The position numbers and the translations under genes are program-made. Shown piece after piece: positions 50,638 to 61,865 of a stretch of DNA of 64,000 nt. This stretch comes from Trichomonas vaginalis G3. Lineage: Eukaryota; Parabasalia; Trichomonadida; Trichomonadidae. The notes under the pieces are model-generated. The model worked only from the letters and a program-made list of their open reading frames with translations. It did not search any database and had not been told where the DNA came from. The first letter of the stretch is position 1. Each line of letters opens with the position of its first letter. The DNA lies in contig NC_067206.1 of assembly GCF_026262505.1 (NCBI RefSeq), positions 14,814,205-14,878,204 on the forward strand, read 5' to 3'.

Positions 50638-51982
50638 ATATGTATCTAAATAAAATTTTTGAAATTAAATAAAATGGATTTTCACATTATAAAAATTTTA
50701 TTAAATTTTGATAATAGGCAATTATTAATTAAATTTATGAATTAGGTTTTGGCGGTTTTTAGTCTTCAAATCCAAAAAAATTGTGAGAACTTTGCATTTT
50801 TAATGTGAAGTGGTATAAAGTTGAGAAGAAATGTCGGCATCTGGAGAATTTGCATAGGGTGTAACGTATTACATTGGTAGGAAGAATAAAGTTGCATCAT
50901 TAAAGTGGAAATTGTAAGTAACAGAAAAATATTGGAAAACATTTTTACAAAATTAGATACTTTGAGGGACAAAATCTGCATTCTTGCATCTAAGTCTCTC
51001 TTTCTCTCGATATACCTCACAAAGTTATAAAAATTAAATTTATATGATTTTAAGTTAGAAAAATAACTATTTAAAGTAAGATAAATACTATTCAATTGTT
51101 TATTTTATACTGTAATTTATACGCCTGGCACAAAATTCTTGTTATATATATAGTGTTTAAGTGGGGAACTTTGATATTTTTTCCACACCATAGTAGTTTC
51201 ACTTTTTGCATATCAGCTCTATATTGATTCTGGCTAGAAACTAGAGAAATTAAATTTTTTTCAATTTTTGGCCCATTAAAAGTACTTTTTTGAAAAGAAG
51301 CTAGTCGACTCTCACAAAGATGAATTTGAATAAGGCGTATATGCATATAATATTTCATACATATAAAAAGCTTAACTTATGAATTTCAGTGATTTATCAC
51401 TATTATTAAATAAAATATAATTTGAATATAACAACATTTGAGTAATTTCGGTGTTTTTTATGTATCAAATTGTGGTATGTGATTTTTATTGTCATGAATG
51501 AAAGCTTTATATGCTATTAAATACATTAAATATTACGAAAATGCATCAATTAATTTTTTGGAAGCATAATAGTCTAGTTTTTTGAGTCATTTCTTTTTAG
51601 GTAGTGTTAAATGTCATGGTTTCATAATTATAAATGATCACTAAATTTTCATTATCGGAACCCACTCAATTCACAACGATTATTTGACAAAAAGTGGAGA
51701 TTTCATTATATTCTATATAATATGTTTAATCAAAATTTAATAAAAAAGTTGTGCGATGTCCTTTAAGGTTCTGCCAAATAATCGTCGCAAAGTTCTTGTA
51801 ATTTGAAATCAATCTTCTTATTCCAATTTATTTGTTCTCCGAGTGAGGGAACAAGATGAATCCAAACTATATTTAGTTGTGTTGAATCAATACAGTTTAC
51901 TTCCAAGAATATCACTCTTTATTAAAATTTAGCCTAGTTAATCGCAAAATTTACGTTATTTCCAGTAGACAAATGTTATCAT
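50638..51982. other. Noncoding AT-rich stretch
   Basis: Minus-strand ORFs at 50766-51095 and 51092-51358 have poor composition and no motif, and I do not support them. No repeats of note were seen. Confidence 0.4.
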
Positions 51983-53182
51983 GTAATAAACAGAAATTCA
52001 TCAAAAGTGACAGCTCTCAATTTTTTGACATTTGTAAATTCTAAATTGAATGAGAAAAATGAAATAATACTAAGCATAATACAATATTCTAGATTTAATT
52101 ATAATTAGGAAAAAGTTAGTTTTGAGAGTACTTTTCATAGGAATATAGAATGAAATCTTCTGAAAAATAATATCACATAAACTCATATTATTTTCTAATA
52201 TATAACTTTTTATATAAAAATCAAATTCAATGATCTTAAAAGCGAAGGATAAACCTCAAAATTTACGAATATAATGCTTATCTATCATAAAACCATATGA
52301 AATATCAATTTTTGCTTACGCCTAATTTTTGACGACAATTAGCAAAAAATGTTAAATGTTAACACTCAGTCCATTTGAATATGAAAAATAAAATTGACTT
52401 TGATTAAATGTTTTTATTTATCATGCAATTCTTCTTGCGACCAAAGATTTGAATAAAATTTCAAAAATAAGATAGCTTAAAAAATAATATACGGTAGTGT
52501 TACTAATAGATGAATAGTATATAAATTCTATTAAAAATGGATTTGATCCAAAAAAATATATAAAATTTGATCATAAATAAAATCGTTTTAAATTACTTCT
52601 TCATTTAAATTATAACAATTATTTTTGGTTTTATATTTTTTGGATCAAATCCATTTTAATAGAATTTATATACTATTCATCTATTAGTAAACACTACCGT
52701 ATATTATTTTTAAGCTATCTTATTTTTGAAATTTTATTCAAATTTGGTCGCAAGAAGAATTGCATGAAATAAAAACATTTAATCAAAGTCAATTTTATTT
52801 TTCATATTCAAATGGACTGAGTGTTAACATTTAACATTTTTGCTAATTGTCGTCAAAAATTAGGCGTAAAGCAAAAATTGATATTTCATATGGTTTTATG
52901 ATAGATAAGCATTATATTCGTAAATTTGAGGTTTATCCTTCGCTTTTAGATCATTGAATTTGATTTTTATATAAATATATATATTAAAAAAGTTTATGTG
53001 ATATTATTTTTCAGAAGATTTTGTGTTCTTCTTCAAAATTTTATTTTTTATTAAAAAGAATCTTTACAAAATATACATTTACTTTAATTAATATTTAAAA
53101 ACGTGCTCTATCAAAAGTTCCAAAAATTCAATATTTTAGCTTTTCTGAGGTGTCACTTTTGATGAATTTCTGTTTACAACAA
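51983..53182. mobile_element. Foldback element D2, about 1.2 kb, nearly complete palindrome
   Basis: The ends read GTAATAAACAGAAATTCATC and GTAAACAGAAATTCATC inward, followed by AAAAGTGACA. The left half (to about 52560) and right half (from about 52630) are inverted copies around an AT-rich core (GGATTTGATCCAAAAAA ... TTTTGGATCAAATCC). It has no gene. It supplies the empty sites for C2 and C3. I saw no convincing target duplication. Confidence 0.88.
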
Positions 53183-54536
53183 TCAGACAATATAATAAAT
53201 AAATTATCTAATATTTAAGAAATTAGTATACAAATTTTTAAAATTGATGGAATTTTATATGGATGATGCTCATGTTTACGGAAGTAGGTGATAAGCCTGA
53301 ATATGTTTTGCCTATTTTCAAGTATTGTGAATTATGAGATGAAATATTCTCAAGTAATGGAATTAGCACATAAAGTACAACTGGATATTTCAATTATATT
53401 ATTATGACACCTGAATTTAGAATGTCGAAGACATTTTGAATAATTTTGGCCTTATCATACACATTCAATTGTCTCTTTGATGGACAATTTGCGAAAAAAT
53501 TACAATAGATAATACAATTTAATATATTTTCATGAAATTTGAAATATTGATATCAATAAGATATGTAAATCTAAATTTTTATGATTACTATTAGGATATA
53601 AATCTCAAATATAAACCATTATTATCAAAATTTCAGAGTTTAATTGCAAATTAGAAGATCTCATTGAAATCTTAGTAACTTTCTAATTTGAGACAATAAT
53701 ATATATATATATTGGAGTCATACTGATTCTATATATCCTATTTATTTAAAAATCTATCGTTTGGGGTAAAAAAGGGGTTGGCGTCCTAAGGCGTTCTAGT
53801 GTAAATTTCTCAAAATTGTGATGTTTACATCACATTTTTGAGAGGTTTATGGGCGTCTTAAGGGAAAATTGAATAGCTAGGGCGTCCCGAATTTTCATTC
53901 TAAGATTTAAATATATTATATACTTAAGTATAATACAAGCAATATAAAAATTAAATTTTTATTATGTTAACTTATAAGAAATTTTTTTGAATTATCGTTG
54001 ATTTATTGTAATCTTTCCAGGCTATACTTTTGAAATCAACTTTACCTGTCATACGCATTAATGTAGTAGATGTCCAGGTGTAGCTATTATATCCCAGCAA
54101 CATTGGTATTTTATCATTGTAAGATATCAAAATGAAGCGTTTTTTCAGATATAATTTTTCGTAAATTTTTCAAAAATAAGATGGTAAAAAAGCCTCGACT
54201 TGCTCGAAAAATAACATTTTTTTACTTGTAAAAATAACCCTTTTACAGCATGGGCAGCTATTCAATCACTATTTCTTTTTCTAAAAGTATATTTTTCAAA
54301 AAAAATTAAGATCAAATTCGACAATTTCTTGATGAAAGCAAAAATATTACACATACTTCTAGATGCATGGGATAAAATATGCAATTATTCAATCAATTCG
54401 CATGATTTGAAAAAAAAATCTAAATTTGATAAAAATGTAGAAATTTTTTATTTTTAACTTGAGATTCGATTTTTTTGATCCAATTTGTGAATTTTTTTGA
54501 TCGGAATTTCAATTAATTTGTTGATCAAAAATGACC
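53183..54536. other. Noncoding AT-rich stretch
   Basis: No gene is visible. A hairpin CTCAAAATTGTGATGTTTAC / ATCACATTTTTGAG lies at 53810-53843 between two GGCGTCCTAAGG / GGGCGTCTTAAGG words. This could be the 3' flank of the host gene that ends at 54537. Confidence 0.35.
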
Positions 54537-56370
54537 TCACAATGTTTGATCATAAGTGAAGTCATCTTCATGGGTATTTAGAAATTCCAAGAGAAATTGC
54601 TTATTTCTCGCAGATGTAATATCTGAGAAAATCGAATTTAAATATTCATAGAAACCCAAATCATTCTCCGGTTCGAATAATTCATCTGTTGCTTTTTCTG
54701 TTTTTTCTATGAATTTTAATAATTTGATTAATAAATCTTCATCAGGAAGAATTATTGCTGCATTTGTGATAAAATTCCATATTGAGGTAATATGGCAATA
54801 ATTACATTTATAAAATGTAATTTTATCCAAAATTTTTGGGCAAATTCGTATAATAGCATTAATATTTGAAGCTGAGATTAAACCTGTGATTACTTCTGTA
54901 ACTTTTGGAAAATCATCGCAATTTAATATCTCTTTATATTGAATTGAGAAATAAAAAAAATCAAATGGATTCATTTCTTCAATTTCAAGGAGATTGTAAA
55001 AATTGATAGAAGTGTTATTGCAACAAATTGTATTTGCAGCAAAAAATATCATTTGCTCGATTCCATTTTTGGAATAAATTTGCTGGAACAATGTTAAATT
55101 AAAACAGTTGCTTAATTTTTCTTCATTGTTTTCATAAAAAAGTAACAAGTTTGCAACTGAAATTTCAAAATTTTGATAATTGCCAGTTATTTCAGTAAAT
55201 ATATATATTTGCTTTTCTTCATCTAAAAATGGCAAATATTGATTTGCAATATTAACTAAAGTTTGGGATAAATTGTTCCAGTTTGATTTTACAATTTGTG
55301 AGCACATTATGTAATATGTAAATTTATCCGCTTTGTAGGAATTTAAAATTGTTTGTTGTTCTGTTTCAGTTAAATTACTGAATTTTTCAAGATTAATAGT
55401 GTGATAAAAATAGAATCCTTGAAACATTCTGATATCTTTTCAATGTTTAAAACGGATGCTAAAAAATGTAAAAGAACTTCATCAGTCACTGTGATTTTTT
55501 TGAAAAATTTATCCCAATTCAAGCATCCAATTGATCTTTTGTTGTAAACGAAAATGATAAAAACGGTTTGACAGAAAAGTGACACTTTACATGGCAAAAA
55601 TAGAGCCTTACTTTTGAGATACTTGAGATTGAAACTGAATCTTATGAGGCGGTGATCTTGAATCACTACCTCATAAGGTTCAGTTTCATATAAAATTTGT
55701 TGCAATTTGTTATTCTTTTGCAATTATTTCTTATAAGATTTTACATCTTTTAGCGGGGAATGTTTGTTATCATGTATATATTATAAATATCTACACGATA
55801 ACGAACATTCCTCGCTAAATTGCTGAGAAACTTTGAGGAAATGTCGAACAATTTCCTCAAAGTTTCTCAGATTTATATAGATCACTAGAGTCCCCTAGGC
55901 ACTGATTCTGGTTCAGTACCTAGGAGGCTCTAGTTCTCTAACGAACTGATAAAATGTTTTTAAATTTTTGGATATTGCTACCTGTGAAGCACTGACTTCA
56001 AGTCAGTACCTCACAGGTAGCAATTACATTGAAAGATGGGAGAAACTTTGTCCGAATAGTTTAACATTCGGACAAAGTTTCTCCCATTTTTGAAGGAATT
56101 GGAGGCTATGAGATACTGATGCAATGTCAGTAACTCATGGCTTCCAATTCCTTCCTAAAACTCATAAAAGTGGACATTACATGCATATAAAATTTGACAT
56201 GTAAAGTCCACTTTTTGTGAGCGGGGATTTGACGGAGTCAAATCCCCTTTTTCGTTTACGAGACTTTCTGTCATTGTACTTATGCATTGATAAAGTTGAT
56301 TTAATGAATCAGAAGAATAATCATTATGCTTGACTAGTTGAGTTAGTTGATACAGACTGTCGTCAGCCAT
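54537..56370 (-). pseudogene. Apparent host gene of unknown function, split by hairpin transposon H2
   Basis: The gene starts at 56370 (MADDSLYQLTQLVKHNDYSS) and is interrupted at 56284. It resumes at about 55542 (SIGCLNWDKFFKKITVTDEV, LLHFLASVLNIEKI), shifts frame near 55430 and continues in an open 296-codon piece to 54537. That piece is helical and Leu/Asn/Phe-rich (TETEQQTILNSYKADKFTYY), with acidic patches and an alpha-solenoid look, and no catalytic motif. It is divergent from the MULE-domain gene with about 330 bp between starts. Codon use and composition suit a nuclear gene now broken. Confidence 0.55.
55543..56284. mobile_element. Hairpin-only transposon H2, inverted copy of H1
   Basis: It is the near-perfect reverse complement of 24963-25813, with the same hairpins (CCTCATAAGGTTCAGTTTCA, GAACATTCCTCGCTAAAT, CTAGAGTCCCCTAGGCACTG, GCTACCTGTGAAGCACTGAC and others) and the same GTAAACGAAAA ends. 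It is about 100 bp shorter than H1. Flanks ACAGAAAGT and ACAAAAGAT are at best an imperfect duplication. Near-identity to H1 indicates a recent spread. Confidence 0.85.
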
Positions 56371-56423
56371 TTTAAAAAAATGAATAAAATTGTATAGTAA
56401 ATTATATTTGTGAAATTTGTGAG

Positions 56424-56650
56424 GCTACATTCAATCTAAGACCAATATCTCAAAGAATTCCTCATTTAAGTATTACTTTTCATTGTTTTTTAAAAATATC
56501 TTTGCTTATTTGTTCACTTTTTTGACATTTATTATATGCTTTTTATCATATTTCCGATGATATGAATATATATTCTATATAAGAATGACGCTACATTCAA
56601 TCTAAGACCAATATCTCAAAGAATTCCTCATTTAAGTATTACTTTTCATT
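56424..56650. repeat. 61-bp direct repeats flanking a 105-bp insert
   Basis: GCTACATTCAATCTAAGACC ... TTACTTTTCATT occurs at 56424-56484 and again at 56590-56650 without change. The 105 bp between them contain CACTTTTTTGACAT and CCGATGATATGAATATATAT but no TIR I can see. The region is the shared 5' region of two divergent genes. Confidence 0.85.
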
Positions 56651-56703
56651 TTTGATTCAATTTTCGAACGGTTTTCGTAAATTTTGCATCATTTCATTTT
56701 TTA

Positions 56704-59700
56704 ATGGGAAAATCATCTATATTTAATCAAAAAAGAGCAAACTTTACAGACGAAAATAAAATATTTATCAGGGAACAATCTGATAAATACCAAAAATCAA
56801 CATCGAGAGATGAAAAAACGAGTATATAAGAATTTCCGAAAAAGTGACACTCAAAAAGTGACACTTTCAATAGGGAGTAACACTTAAAAAGTGACAATTT
56901 AAAATTCACAATAAATAAAAATAATAAATTTTTAGTCTATTAAATTATTCTTTTCTTTGAAATCCTCTAAAAATTCTTCGAAATGTTCTAAAATATAATC
57001 TGGAGAATTATAACAAAATTCATTAATTTCTAACATATACGTATCTAACAATTCATTTGAAATTTCAAACGATCTTAAATATGTAATTGAATTTTGTATC
57101 TTCTCATTTATTTGAGAAAGTTTTTCTTCAGCATTTTCCAATAAAAATCTTAATGGATTCAAATTGGCTTCTTGATTCTGAACAAAATTTAATACTTGGT
57201 ATAAACGTGATTGAACTTCTCTTTTCAATTTTGTTTTATAATCTGTCAATCGAGGCTCGCGAATTCTAATTGAAGGAATAAAACCTGTTTGAAGTAAATC
57301 GTTTTTAATACGATAAAAGTAATTGGGTGCAACTTCTTCTAAAAGATTTTTGACAAAAACATCAATTCTTTGATTTTTAACGCAGCCAAAATCGTGATAT
57401 TTTATCTTTTTAAATAAAGATTCAGAAACGTTATTCACAACGGTTAATCCATTTGGTCTGGCAGCGGCTATCCACATCATAGCCAACAATTCCTTATACA
57501 AAATTCAAAAACTTGGGTGCAATCAGTTCTGATTGCATCCAAGTTTTTGAACTTTCTTGAGGGAATGGAAGAGTAAGAGGTATACATTATGAATATATAC
57601 CTCTTACCCTTCCATTCCCTCTCTGACAGCGGGAAACTTTGTCTGAATGTTAAACTATTCAGACAAAGTTTCCCGCTGTCAGCAAAAGAATTGTTCCATC
57701 TGGTGCATAGAGTGTGAATCTATGCACCAAATGGAGCAAGTCCCTCGCGAAATTGCCAAAACTTGCGTCGCATTTCAAAGATTGCGACCCAAATTTTGGC
57801 GATTTCTAGTAGAGATGGAGTATTTTGAGTCACTGACCTATATGCAGTGGCTCAAAGGGCTCCATCTCTACTTTGAAGCAAGGAAACTTTCCTCGAAATT
57901 TTGATAATTGGAAGAAAGTTTTCAAGCAATTAACAAAGGATTACTCGCTATGAGGTAAAAATTTTAGATTTTCACCTCATAGCGAGAGCTTCCCTTTCAT
58001 TGCTTGAAAACTTTTCCCAGCTTCAAAATTGGGGAAAGGGCTGTAAAGTCGACTCCGATACCAGCAGGTACCAGAGTATTTAAAAGAGAAGCCCTCGTAC
58101 GAGTTTCTATGAAGACCTTCTCATTCAAGAAGATCTTAATAGAAAATCGTACGAGGGCATTGGAAACTCGCGTCTGGTACATGTTGGTACCAGAGTGTTT
58201 GAGATTTGAAGACTCTGGTACTAACATGTACCAGAATTTATGATGAATTTAAGATGGACCATTATAAAATGGTAGCGGTTTGTTTCAAAAAAATTTAGAT
58301 GAGATTTGCATAGATATAGATTATATGATTTATACATATGAAAAATAATATATAAAAATATAATTTTGAGATAATTATGTAAATAATATTTTAAATATTT
58401 GAATTTGAGGTATAATTTTATAGTAAAATATATTATAAAGAGTATTTATATAAATATTGTAAAATAATATAAGTAATAAAAATTGAGACCCCTCCCTGTT
58501 TTTGATGTTTTGTCACTTTTTCGGTAATTCTTATAGTTTCAAACTTTACAGACGAAAATAAAATATTTATCAGGGAACAATCTGATAAATACCAAAAATC
58601 AACATCGAGAGATGAAAAAACGAATATAATCAAACAAGTTCTTCAATATTTTAATATTAAATACGCCGAAAATGAATCTAAAGCTGTCAGAAGATATTTT
58701 AGTTATATTGCAGTTAAAAATATTCCCGCAGTTACTGGAAAATATCCTGATACAATTGTTCGCAAAGATATGCTTTATTCGCATGATCATACAAATATTA
58801 TTAATTCAAATAATATTGAACGTTACTACCGTTGCATCGATCATTCTTGTCAAGCACGTTATTTAGTTAAAATTGAGAACAGTTCAGTTTCCGAAGATTT
58901 ACAAAAGGAACATATACCCGAATGCAGACAATTTAAAAAGTTACAAAATGAAAAAAATGATCTTCATAAATCAATGACTCTGACAGAAATATACAATAAG
59001 GCAATGGCAAAATTTTCTGAAGACAACGGCACTTTTCAGCAGATTGAAAATTTATGACAGAACTTGCTGTTGGTACTGATGAAAACCCATTAATTAAAGA
59101 TTCATTGGTCAGGGAAGTTTATAATAAGTCCAGAAAATTTTCTGTTGGAGAAAAAATTACAGACGATGAAATTGCTAATTTTTATTTAATAAATGGCGAG
59201 CAGTTTTTCATTGGCCATGATTTTCAAGCAAATTGTGAGACGATGTTTTTTGGTTTTGAGAAGGCAATTCAATTTGCAAAAGAAGCCACAGATTTATTTT
59301 GCGATGGAACTTTTAAAATTACACCAAAACATTTTCAAAAAGGACAGATGCTAACAATTATGATTTGTGAACCTTCAACAAATCAATATCTACCACTTTT
59401 ATTTATATTCATGAAAAACCGCACATTTGAATCTTATAAGAAGGCATTTGAATATATTTTTACTGTCAAGGGTATTCAATTTTCAAAGCTAATTCAAATT
59501 CATTGTGATTTTGAAAAGGGAATGATAGAGGCACTTCAACAAATTTTCCCTAAAGTCCGTATAATTGGATGCCTATTTCATTTCAAACAAGCTTTACACA
59601 GGAAACTTGTAGCACTTTATACAAAAAATTTCAATACTTTACAAAATTCTTTATTTAAGCTATATTCTATTACTCCATTCATGTCTCATGAAGAATTTGT

Positions 59701-60757
59701 ACTTACAATGCATATAATTAATCAAAATAAAGTTGATTCGATCAAAGATTATATTGATTATTTCAACAAAGTTTGGTTGCCGCACTACAATTTAATATCT
59801 CAATATAATAATGCAACTGCAATATTCACTAATGATTGCCTCGAGAGTATGCATTCAGAATTTTCTTCGTTAAAACATCCAAACATTTATGAAGCTATTA
59901 AGAAGATATCTCAAATCCAATTAGATAAATATAACGCCATCAAAAATAACCAGAAGATCGAGCGCCATATAAAAACCGTTATCACTGATAGCTACAAAAA
60001 TTATATTCTTGACTGCTTTCAAAAAGAACTTGAGAAAACAATTTTTTCTATCAAACAATACAACGTAAGTGATCTTTCTTTGGCTCAGAACGAGATTTCT
60101 CCATATGGTTCCATAGAATCGAGTTCATTGTTCGAAAATATTCCAGTTCATGATGCAGATATACTCAAATCGATCGATCTAACAGATAAAGATACAATGA
60201 TCACTAAGTTTATTAATGAAAAAAGAGAAAAAATTATGGCATTATTTAATGAAACATTAAATCATCCAGATTTTAATTCATCCACTCCAATTCAAACTAA
60301 TTTTGAGCAAGCCGATACAAATCAAGGTTCAGATGCTCCAATTCGCTCCGAAAATTCAAATATTGCAGACTCTACAGATTTAGAACCAGAAAATCAAAAC
60401 CATCCTTCTACAAATCAAATGTCTAGTAATCTAGAACATAAGCTGGACCTTCTTGATCATATTGAAAAACAATTATCGAAAATGCGCTCGTTATTGGGAA
60501 TTCTTCCTACTACAAATGCTATTGTTGGGCCGTCAAAACAAGTTTCGGTTAATAGCAAGCAAAATTCTGAAAAAAATAAGAAAAAATCTTCCATAACAAC
60601 AAAATCAAACAATAAAAAACAAAATTCATCCGACAATCCTCCTAAACGTAAAGCTCCTATTTCGGAAAGGATTCTCAGCGATAATAACTTATATTTTCAA
60701 GTTCATCGAAAGAGATCGAAAAGCAAACGTTCCACATCTACAGAGAAAAAGAATTGA
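56704..60757 (+). CDS. MULE-domain protein gene, split by MULE-A2; ORF1 and ORF2 overlap at ATGA
   Basis: ORF1 starts at ATG 56704 and is interrupted at 56821; taking the 84-bp repeat once, it continues from 58624 to the stop at 59057, 183 codons, in frame. It has a zinc-finger-like YYRCIDHSCQARYLVK ... HIPEC. ORF2 (59054-60757, 567 aa) has the MULE core: Asp in LFCDGTFKITPK, Asp in IHCDFEKGMIEA, GCLFHFKQALHRK and Glu in NDCLESMHSEF, then a long polar tail with NLS-like KRKRSKSKRSTSTEKKN-type ends. The stop of ORF1 and ATG of ORF2 overlap in a -1 frame. I found no TIR around it, so a domesticated transposase gene is possible. Confidence 0.75.
56738..56821. repeat. Left 84-bp direct repeat flanking MULE-A2
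   Basis: CAAACTTTACAGACGAAAAT ... GATGAAAAAACGA is identical at 58540-58623. It is coding sequence of the MULE-domain gene and should be present once in the empty site. Confidence 0.93.
56932..57476 (-). pseudogene. Truncated MULE transposase of MULE-A2
   Basis: It holds the C-terminal part of the 559-aa transposase from just before VVNNVSESLFKK to the end, with two or three amino-acid differences from MULE-A1 (for example DYILEH for GYILEH). The N-terminal zinc finger and first two catalytic Asp residues are deleted. The deletion joint is GCTATCCAC / ATCATAGCC. Confidence 0.9.
57475..58234. repeat. Serial-hairpin array in MULE-A2
   Basis: It begins in the right arm of module A, then has B, C, D and the further hairpins as in MULE-A1, ending in the GGTACTAACATGTACCAG hairpin. 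One fewer A-B-C-D set is present than in MULE-A1. Confidence 0.9.
58540..58623. repeat. Right 84-bp direct repeat flanking MULE-A2
   Basis: Identical to 56738-56821; from here the MULE-domain gene continues. Confidence 0.93.
59048..59057 (+). promoter_or_regulatory. Candidate -1 frameshift site A_AAT_TTA
   Basis: In the ORF1 frame the codons are GAA AAT TTA TGA. A AAT TTA is a classic X XXY YYZ slippery heptamer and the stop follows directly. A -1 slip enters ORF2. I see no strong downstream stem, and a one-base loss in a T-run would give the same picture. Confidence 0.35.
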
Positions 60758-61212
60758 TATATGAAGTCTAATTCCTTTTATAACTACTATATTTTTATTC
60801 TTATGACTAAAAAATAATATATTATTTAACAATTTTCATTTTTTTTTTTAACAATTTCGTTTTATTTCCATTTATTGTTAAATGATTTTTAGCATACACC
60901 TTTCTTTGTTCATCTTCTAAATACAATTTATTTTTTCTTAGATATAATTCTATTCATTCAATTCGATCGTCATTTTTCAGTACATGATCGTAATTTTCAA
61001 TTATTGATCGCGATTTTACTTCAGAATTTGTTCGCAATATTGCTTATCAAAATTATATCTCTATTCTCTCATTTCTGTTTAGTCAATATCATTACACTCC
61101 TATTGTCTAATAACATGCTATTAATTTTCTTAAAATTAAAAAAAAATATCAACTTTTAAAAACAGAAACTTAACATCCTTAGGTCAATGGATTTTGATGT
61201 GAGATACATTTA
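60758..61212. other. Noncoding AT-rich stretch
   Basis: This holds the 3' region of the MULE-domain gene and then the flank of Polinton B. ATCGATCGNNATTTT-like words cluster near 60960-61020, but I see no gene or TIR. Confidence 0.4.
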
Positions 61213-61299
61213 AGGTCAGGTGAGTGGGGCTTCCAGGCGCGTTGCGCTCTCTAGCCCCGAAGATGTTTAGTATAAATGAAGTTTTTATTCGGAAAATTG

Positions 61300-61584
61300 T
61301 TAGTCTTCTGGTGTGAATTCGGAGGACTCTTCTTGGATAGAGTCTTGTATTTCCTCCTCCTCTTCTTCCTCCTCCATTGCTTCTGGGAAGAAGCCTTCTT
61401 CTGGGTCGAAAACATTATATAATGTGTAATTGAATGACACATTATATCTTTCTTTGAGTTCGCTCCTGACAAAGAACTTAGTTCCAGGAATACAGAAGAC
61501 TTCTGTGCGTTGGAAAAGCTGATGTCCTGGAACGAATTTGGCAATTAGAGACTTCTTTTTTCCGAATTGTTCAGGAGTTTTCAT
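61300..61584 (-). CDS. Polinton B protein with acidic tail, 94 aa
   Basis: It reads MKTPEQFGKKKSLIAKFVPG, then FVRSELKERYNVSFNYTLYN and a run of eight Glu near residue 70, ending in SSEFTPED. Acidic tails occur in DNA-mimic or chaperone-like proteins. It overlaps the next gene's end by 4 bp. No family recognised. Confidence 0.45.
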   Translation of the reverse strand: MKTPEQFGKKKSLIAKFVPGHQLFQRTEVFCIPGTKFFVRSELKERYNVSFNYTLYNVFDPEEGFFPEAMEEEEEEEEIQDSIQEESSEFTPED

Positions 61585-61865
61585 GACGACAGTAACAACA
61601 TCTCCATCTGCGAGGTCTTGTTGTTGTTCGGAAAGGTAAAGAGCAATGATATGAATGGTTGCTGCGTTGAATTCGAGAAAGTCGACTTCAAATTGTGTTG
61701 TCGTATAACATTCAAACCATTTTGTACAGTTGTCTCCGAACTCGTCAACGTATTCATCTTGTCATATCCGTAACTAAAGACTTGGAATTCGGCAATTCTC
61801 TTGTCGAATGACCGTTGGATGTAACGAGGAAGATTTTGACGAACTTGGTATAAAGTTCTCAACAT
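61581..61865 (-). CDS. Polinton B hypothetical protein, 94 aa
   Basis: It opens MLRTLYQVRQNLPRYIQRSF followed by DKRIAEFQVFSYGYDKMNTL. The N-terminal half looks like a real protein. It may be one gene with 61300-61584, of which it would be the upstream half; I leave them separate. No family recognised. Confidence 0.4.
   Translation of the reverse strand: MLRTLYQVRQNLPRYIQRSFDKRIAEFQVFSYGYDKMNTLTSSETTVQNGLNVIRQHNLKSTFSNSTQQPFISLLFTFPNNNKTSQMEMLLLSS

Larger units (their letters stand above)
56822..58539. mobile_element. MULE-A2, internally deleted copy, 1718 bp
   Basis: The ends match MULE-A1 (GTATATAAGAATTTCCGAAA left; AAACTATAAGAATTACCGAA right, reversed). The transposase is cut at 57476 and fused to the middle of hairpin module A, and no C1 insertion is present. 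The sequence is nearly identical to MULE-A1 elsewhere, so the two are recent relatives. An 84-bp direct repeat flanks it. Confidence 0.9.

Noticed and set aside
50766-51358. Two minus-strand ORFs of about 100 aa
   Set aside because: They have AT-driven composition, no motif, no recognisable start context and no repeat partner.
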